From positions 1 to 9,208 of the forward strand of contig SKHS01000151.1 of the NCBI GenBank assembly GCA_007116835.1: a DNA stretch of 9,208 bases, read 5' to 3'. The DNA comes from Halomonas sp. (lineage in GTDB: Bacteria > Pseudomonadota > Gammaproteobacteria > Pseudomonadales > Halomonadaceae). The position numbers and the translations under genes were made by a program. The notes beneath the pieces are model-generated. The model was not told the origin of the DNA. It did no database searches and worked only from the letters and a program-made list of their open reading frames with translations. Positions 7,023 through 9,208 of the stretch are shown piece after piece; position 1 is the first letter of the stretch, and each line of letters starts with the position of its first letter.

Positions 7023-7043
7023 ACGCCCGGCCATGCCGGGCGT
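7023..7043 (+). terminator. GC-rich hairpin, probable terminator of the BCCT operon
   Basis: A perfect 9-bp stem, ACGCCCGGC (7023-7031) with GCCGGGCGT (7035-7043), closes on a 3-nt CAT loop. The sequence after it (TCGCATTTAC) is only loosely T-rich. It sits 44 bp after the 48-residue gene and before the next promoter candidate, the position expected for the end of the upstream unit. On the other strand there is no T-run. Confidence 0.55.
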
Positions 7044-7102
7044 TCGCATTTACAAGGGTGTGCCTCAGGCGCTGTGTCGCAAGCATCGGCCAACCAATGC
7101 AA

Positions 7103-7130
7103 TTGACCTGATGGTCTAAAGAGCAATGAT
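7103..7130 (+). promoter_or_regulatory. Candidate sigma70-type promoter for the MFS transporter gene
   Basis: TTGACC (7103-7108, 5 of 6 to the -35 consensus) is followed after 16 bp by AATGAT (7125-7130, 4 of 6 to the -10 consensus). Transcription would begin near 7137. That is downstream of the upstream in-frame ATG (7126) but leaves a leader of about 22 nt before the ATG at 7159, agreeing with the start chosen for that gene. No operator is evident. Confidence 0.4.
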
Positions 7131-7158
7131 ACGCCCCACTTTTCCAGAGAGAGCCTGC

Positions 7159-8508
7159 ATGTTGCCTGCGAATCCGGCCAAGCTTGAAACAATCCGCGCA
7201 TCGCGTCGCGAGATATTTGGTTGGGCAATGTTTGATTTTGCTAATCAAGCTTACACCTTGCTCATCATTACCGTGGTATTCGGCGAACTCTTCACCACCG
7301 TTATTGTGGGAGATCGAGGCGATGGGTTTCGCCTGGCCAACTTTCTATGGAGCTTAGCGTTGGCGCTCAGCTACTTAATGGTGGTGATCACTGCCCCTTT
7401 GTGCGGTGCCGTCATGGATTATCGGGCAGAAAAGAAGCGCTTTTTATTTATTAGTTACCTTGCAACTATCGCGACCACCGCGATGCTCTATTTTGTTGAA
7501 CCGGGCTATGTTGTTGTGGGGTTGCTGTTAATTGTGTTGTCTAATTATGCCTACTCCATGGGAGAGTCCTTTATTGCAGCTTTTTTACCTGAACTTGGGC
7601 CGTCGAGTGAGCTGGGTAAAATTTCTGGTTTTGGCTGGGCATTAGGCTATATCGGAGGGCTGTTTGCCGCTGGCTTTACCCTAGTGGTATTAGGAGAAGC
7701 CACTGCCGATAATTTTGAGCGCATACGCTGGGTGGGACCTTTCGCTGCCGGCTTTTTTCTAGTGGCGGCGGTGCCTACCTTTGTTTGGCTTAAAGAGCGT
7801 GGCGTGCCCCAGCCCCGTGGAGTTTCCTACCATCGCATTGCGCTACAGCGTGTTCGGGTAACCTTTAATGAGTTACGCCACTTTAAAGACCTAACGGTTT
7901 TTTTAATATCGCTGTTATTTTCGATGGCGGGGGTCTACATCATTATTGCGTTTGCTTTTATTTACGGTGCCCAGGTCATTGGCTGGGAAGAAAGCGTGCG
8001 CAATATTATGTTTATTATCGTTCAGATAACCGCAGCCGTCGGCGCGCTGGGGTTTGGCTTTCTACAAGACAAACTGGGGGCCAAGCGAACGTATCAAATG
8101 ACCTTGGCGCTGTGGGTGATCGCCATTTTATCCATATGGGCCACGCCTGAGCTAACGGAGTGGGTAAACAGCCGTTTTGCAAGGGAGTGGCAAGCACAGT
8201 ATGTCTTTTTAGTAGTGGGATGTTTAGCCGGGTTGAGCTTGGGGTCTAGCCAGTCGGCTAGCAGGGCCCTGGTCGGTGTCTTTTCACCCTTGCAAAAGTC
8301 TGCTGAGTTTTTCGGGTTTTGGGGGCTAGCTAATAAACTGGCTGGCGTGTTTGGTATTGTGATGCTTGGCGTGCTGCAAACGCTGGTTGGTCTGCAAGCG
8401 TCTATTCTTTTATGTGTCGCGTTATTTATGATCGCGATGTTGATATGCGCTGGTGTAAATGAACAGCGGGGCCGCGATGCTGCCTCGGCGTGGAACGGTA
8501 ATGCATAA
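7159..8508 (+). CDS. MFS transporter, UMF1 / Atg22-like family
   Basis: A 449-residue polytopic membrane protein. FGWAMFDFANQAY (20-32) is the entry signature of UMF1-type major facilitator proteins, related to the yeast vacuolar effluxer Atg22. It is followed by motif A-like GAVMDYRAEKKR (83-94), FLPELG...KISGFGWALGYIGG (142-167), and SSQSASRALVGVF...FFGFW (363-388) in the second half. Spans are spread evenly, with a central cytoplasmic loop rich in Arg (about 212-245). Length is normal for the family. Bacterial substrates are mostly unknown, and none can be inferred here. ATG 7159 is preferred to ATG 7126: GAGAGAG (7147-7153) lies 5 nt before it, while the only purine run before 7126 is 2 nt away and inside the candidate promoter. 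The protease gene follows after 35 bp on the same strand. Confidence 0.9.
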   Translation: MLPANPAKLETIRASRREIFGWAMFDFANQAYTLLIITVVFGELFTTVIVGDRGDGFRLANFLWSLALALSYLMVVITAPLCGAVMDYRAEKKRFLFISYLATIATTAMLYFVEPGYVVVGLLLIVLSNYAYSMGESFIAAFLPELGPSSELGKISGFGWALGYIGGLFAAGFTLVVLGEATADNFERIRWVGPFAAGFFLVAAVPTFVWLKERGVPQPRGVSYHRIALQRVRVTFNELRHFKDLTVFLISLLFSMAGVYIIIAFAFIYGAQVIGWEESVRNIMFIIVQITAAVGALGFGFLQDKLGAKRTYQMTLALWVIAILSIWATPELTEWVNSRFAREWQAQYVFLVVGCLAGLSLGSSQSASRALVGVFSPLQKSAEFFGFWGLANKLAGVFGIVMLGVLQTLVGLQASILLCVALFMIAMLICAGVNEQRGRDAASAWNGNA

Positions 8509-8531
8509 GCTCCCCCAAGAGAAGTAACGCC

Positions 8532-8540
8532 AGGAGGTGA
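8532..8540 (+). promoter_or_regulatory. Very strong ribosome binding site for the aspartic protease gene
   Basis: AGGAGGTGA is nearly the full anti-16S complement, with AGGAGG ending 6 nt before ATG 8544. It is the strongest Shine-Dalgarno in the window and fixes the start of the downstream gene. Confidence 0.85.
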
Positions 8541-8543
8541 CGC

Positions 8544-9059
8544 ATGAAAACGCACTCTGCGCAGCGTGGCGGTATCGCCATGATGCTTCTCTTTTGGGTG
8601 CTGCTATTAGCGGCAGGAACGTGGTTGTTGGATGGTGGCTTTAAAAAAATCATCACGCCCAACGCCCATGTGGCATACGCCACGTTTGATGATGGCCCTG
8701 TCACGTTGAAGCGCAACCGTGCGGGGCATTTTGAAGCGCCAGGGCAGATTAATGGGCAGCCGGTGATGTTTTTGTTAGATACCGGCGCGACCTACATTGC
8801 GGTTCCAGGCCGGTTAGCCAACGAGCTTGGGCTGGAAGCGGGGCGGCGCGCTTGGTTCAACACCGCCAATGGCCGTGTGGAAGGGGCGCTGACCCAGCTG
8901 GATGAGGTGGTGTTGGGAGGTATACGGGTACGCGATGTTCAGGGTTCCATCAGCCCAGGTATGGAGCAAGATACCGTGCTGCTTGGGATGAGCTTTCTTA
9001 ACTTACTGACGATTGAAATGCGCGGTGGGGAAATGACGTTGAGTTTACCTGAGGAGTGA
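8544..9059 (+). CDS. Membrane-anchored retropepsin-like aspartic protease (TIGR02281-type)
   Basis: 171 residues. An N-terminal hydrophobic anchor (about 11-29) puts the rest in the periplasm. The domain has strands HFEAPGQINGQPVMFLLDTGAT (62-83) holding the catalytic motif Asp-Thr-Gly-Ala-Thr (Asp79). AVPGRLANELGL (86-97) follows, then TANGRVEG (107-114), which fits the flap, and VLLGMSFLNLL (145-155), the conserved hydrophobic-Gly motif that closes the retropepsin fold. One DTG per chain means that activity would require a homodimer, as in retroviral proteases. The length fits single-domain bacterial members of the clan AA family. Its substrate is unknown. It lies 35 bp after the MFS gene and may share its transcript, although the very strong Shine-Dalgarno supports independent translation. 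Confidence 0.88.
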   Translation: MKTHSAQRGGIAMMLLFWVLLLAAGTWLLDGGFKKIITPNAHVAYATFDDGPVTLKRNRAGHFEAPGQINGQPVMFLLDTGATYIAVPGRLANELGLEAGRRAWFNTANGRVEGALTQLDEVVLGGIRVRDVQGSISPGMEQDTVLLGMSFLNLLTIEMRGGEMTLSLPEE

Positions 9060-9131
9060 ATCCTACTTGTATGGCTGGCATTGATATGCTTAGCTTAAAG
9101 CTCATGGAGTCTAACCCGTCTAGGAGTGGTT

Positions 9132-9208
9132 ATGGGTATTGAAGTAGGTGGATTACTGGGTCTGATTTGGCTCATCATTGTTGTATGGGCAATCGTCAAA
9201 GTCGCTAA
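9132..9208 (+). CDS. Small PLDc_N-like membrane protein, N-terminal part only
   Basis: An ATG with AGGAG (9122-9126) 5 nt upstream opens a frame that runs off the window after 25 codons. The translation starts MGIEVGGLLGLIWLIIVVWA, then IVKVA: a short N-terminus followed by a strong membrane span. This start resembles small two-span proteins of the PLDc_N (phospholipase D N-terminal-like) family, which are about 60 residues in many gammaproteobacteria. Those lack a nuclease domain and have no firm function. The gene begins 72 bp after the protease stop on the same strand. The second span and the end are not seen, so the family is tentative. Confidence 0.6.
   Translation, partial: MGIEVGGLLGLIWLIIVVWAIVKVA

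Noticed and set aside
6894..7106. 70-aa plus-strand frame downstream of the BCCT gene
   Set aside because: It overlaps the better-supported 48-residue membrane protein in another frame, reads through the GC hairpin, and has no Shine-Dalgarno or domain.
7126..7158. Upstream ATG extending the MFS protein by 11 residues
   Set aside because: The nearest purine run is only 2 nt away, the extension does not resemble a UMF1 N-terminus, and the site overlaps a candidate -10 element.
6973..7248. 91-aa and 81-aa minus-strand frames
   Set aside because: They cross the hairpin and the candidate promoter of the MFS gene and are antisense to its N-terminus; no protein family is visible.
8094..8555. 153-aa open frame on the minus strand over the end of the MFS gene
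   Set aside because: It is antisense to the conserved UMF1 C-terminal half and covers the strong Shine-Dalgarno of the next gene; composition is not protein-like.
9060..9131. Promoter or terminator between the protease and the PLDc_N-like gene
   Set aside because: TTGTAT and TTGATA occur but lack a -10 at proper spacing, and the AGCTT/AAGCT palindrome is too short for a terminator.

Overview
The window looks like a chromosomal core region of a gammaproteobacterium, most likely a halophile of the Halomonas/Halomonadaceae type. The reasons are the moderate G+C, the closeness of DgkA and GlnE to the gammaproteobacterial proteins, a BCCT-type osmolyte carrier, and the mix of small membrane proteins. 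The genus is an inference from gene content; no rRNA or other marker is present. No insertion sequence, phage gene, CRISPR array, tRNA or rRNA was found.

Layout. Positions 1-180 are the 3' end of a dacB-type D,D-carboxypeptidase/endopeptidase gene. dgkA (211-582, diacylglycerol kinase) and glnE (656-3655, the bifunctional adenylyltransferase that controls glutamine synthetase) follow on the same strand. glnE overlaps by 4 bp (ATGA) an AEC-family permease gene (3652-4545). A small membrane protein gene (4566-4922, minus strand) converges on the permease gene and is divergent from a BCCT transporter gene (5163-6785). The 240-bp space between those two divergent genes carries four GTTAAC boxes in two pairs around an AT-rich core, the best regulatory signal in the window. 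Downstream of the BCCT gene lies an uncatalogued 48-residue single-span membrane protein (6832-6978), then hairpins and a candidate promoter. A second rightward group follows: a UMF1-type MFS transporter (7159-8508), a membrane-anchored retropepsin-like aspartic protease (8544-9059), and the start of a PLDc_N-like small membrane protein that runs off the end (9132-9208).

How the parts may fit. dacB and dgkA concern the envelope (peptidoglycan trimming, lipid recycling), and glnE concerns nitrogen control. The rest is dominated by membrane transport: an AEC permease, a compatible-solute type carrier and an MFS carrier, with four small membrane or membrane-anchored proteins. No convincing new multi-gene system is visible. 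The items most worth checking are the paired GTTAAC operator region, the altered aromatic box of the BCCT carrier, and the small membrane protein beside that carrier.
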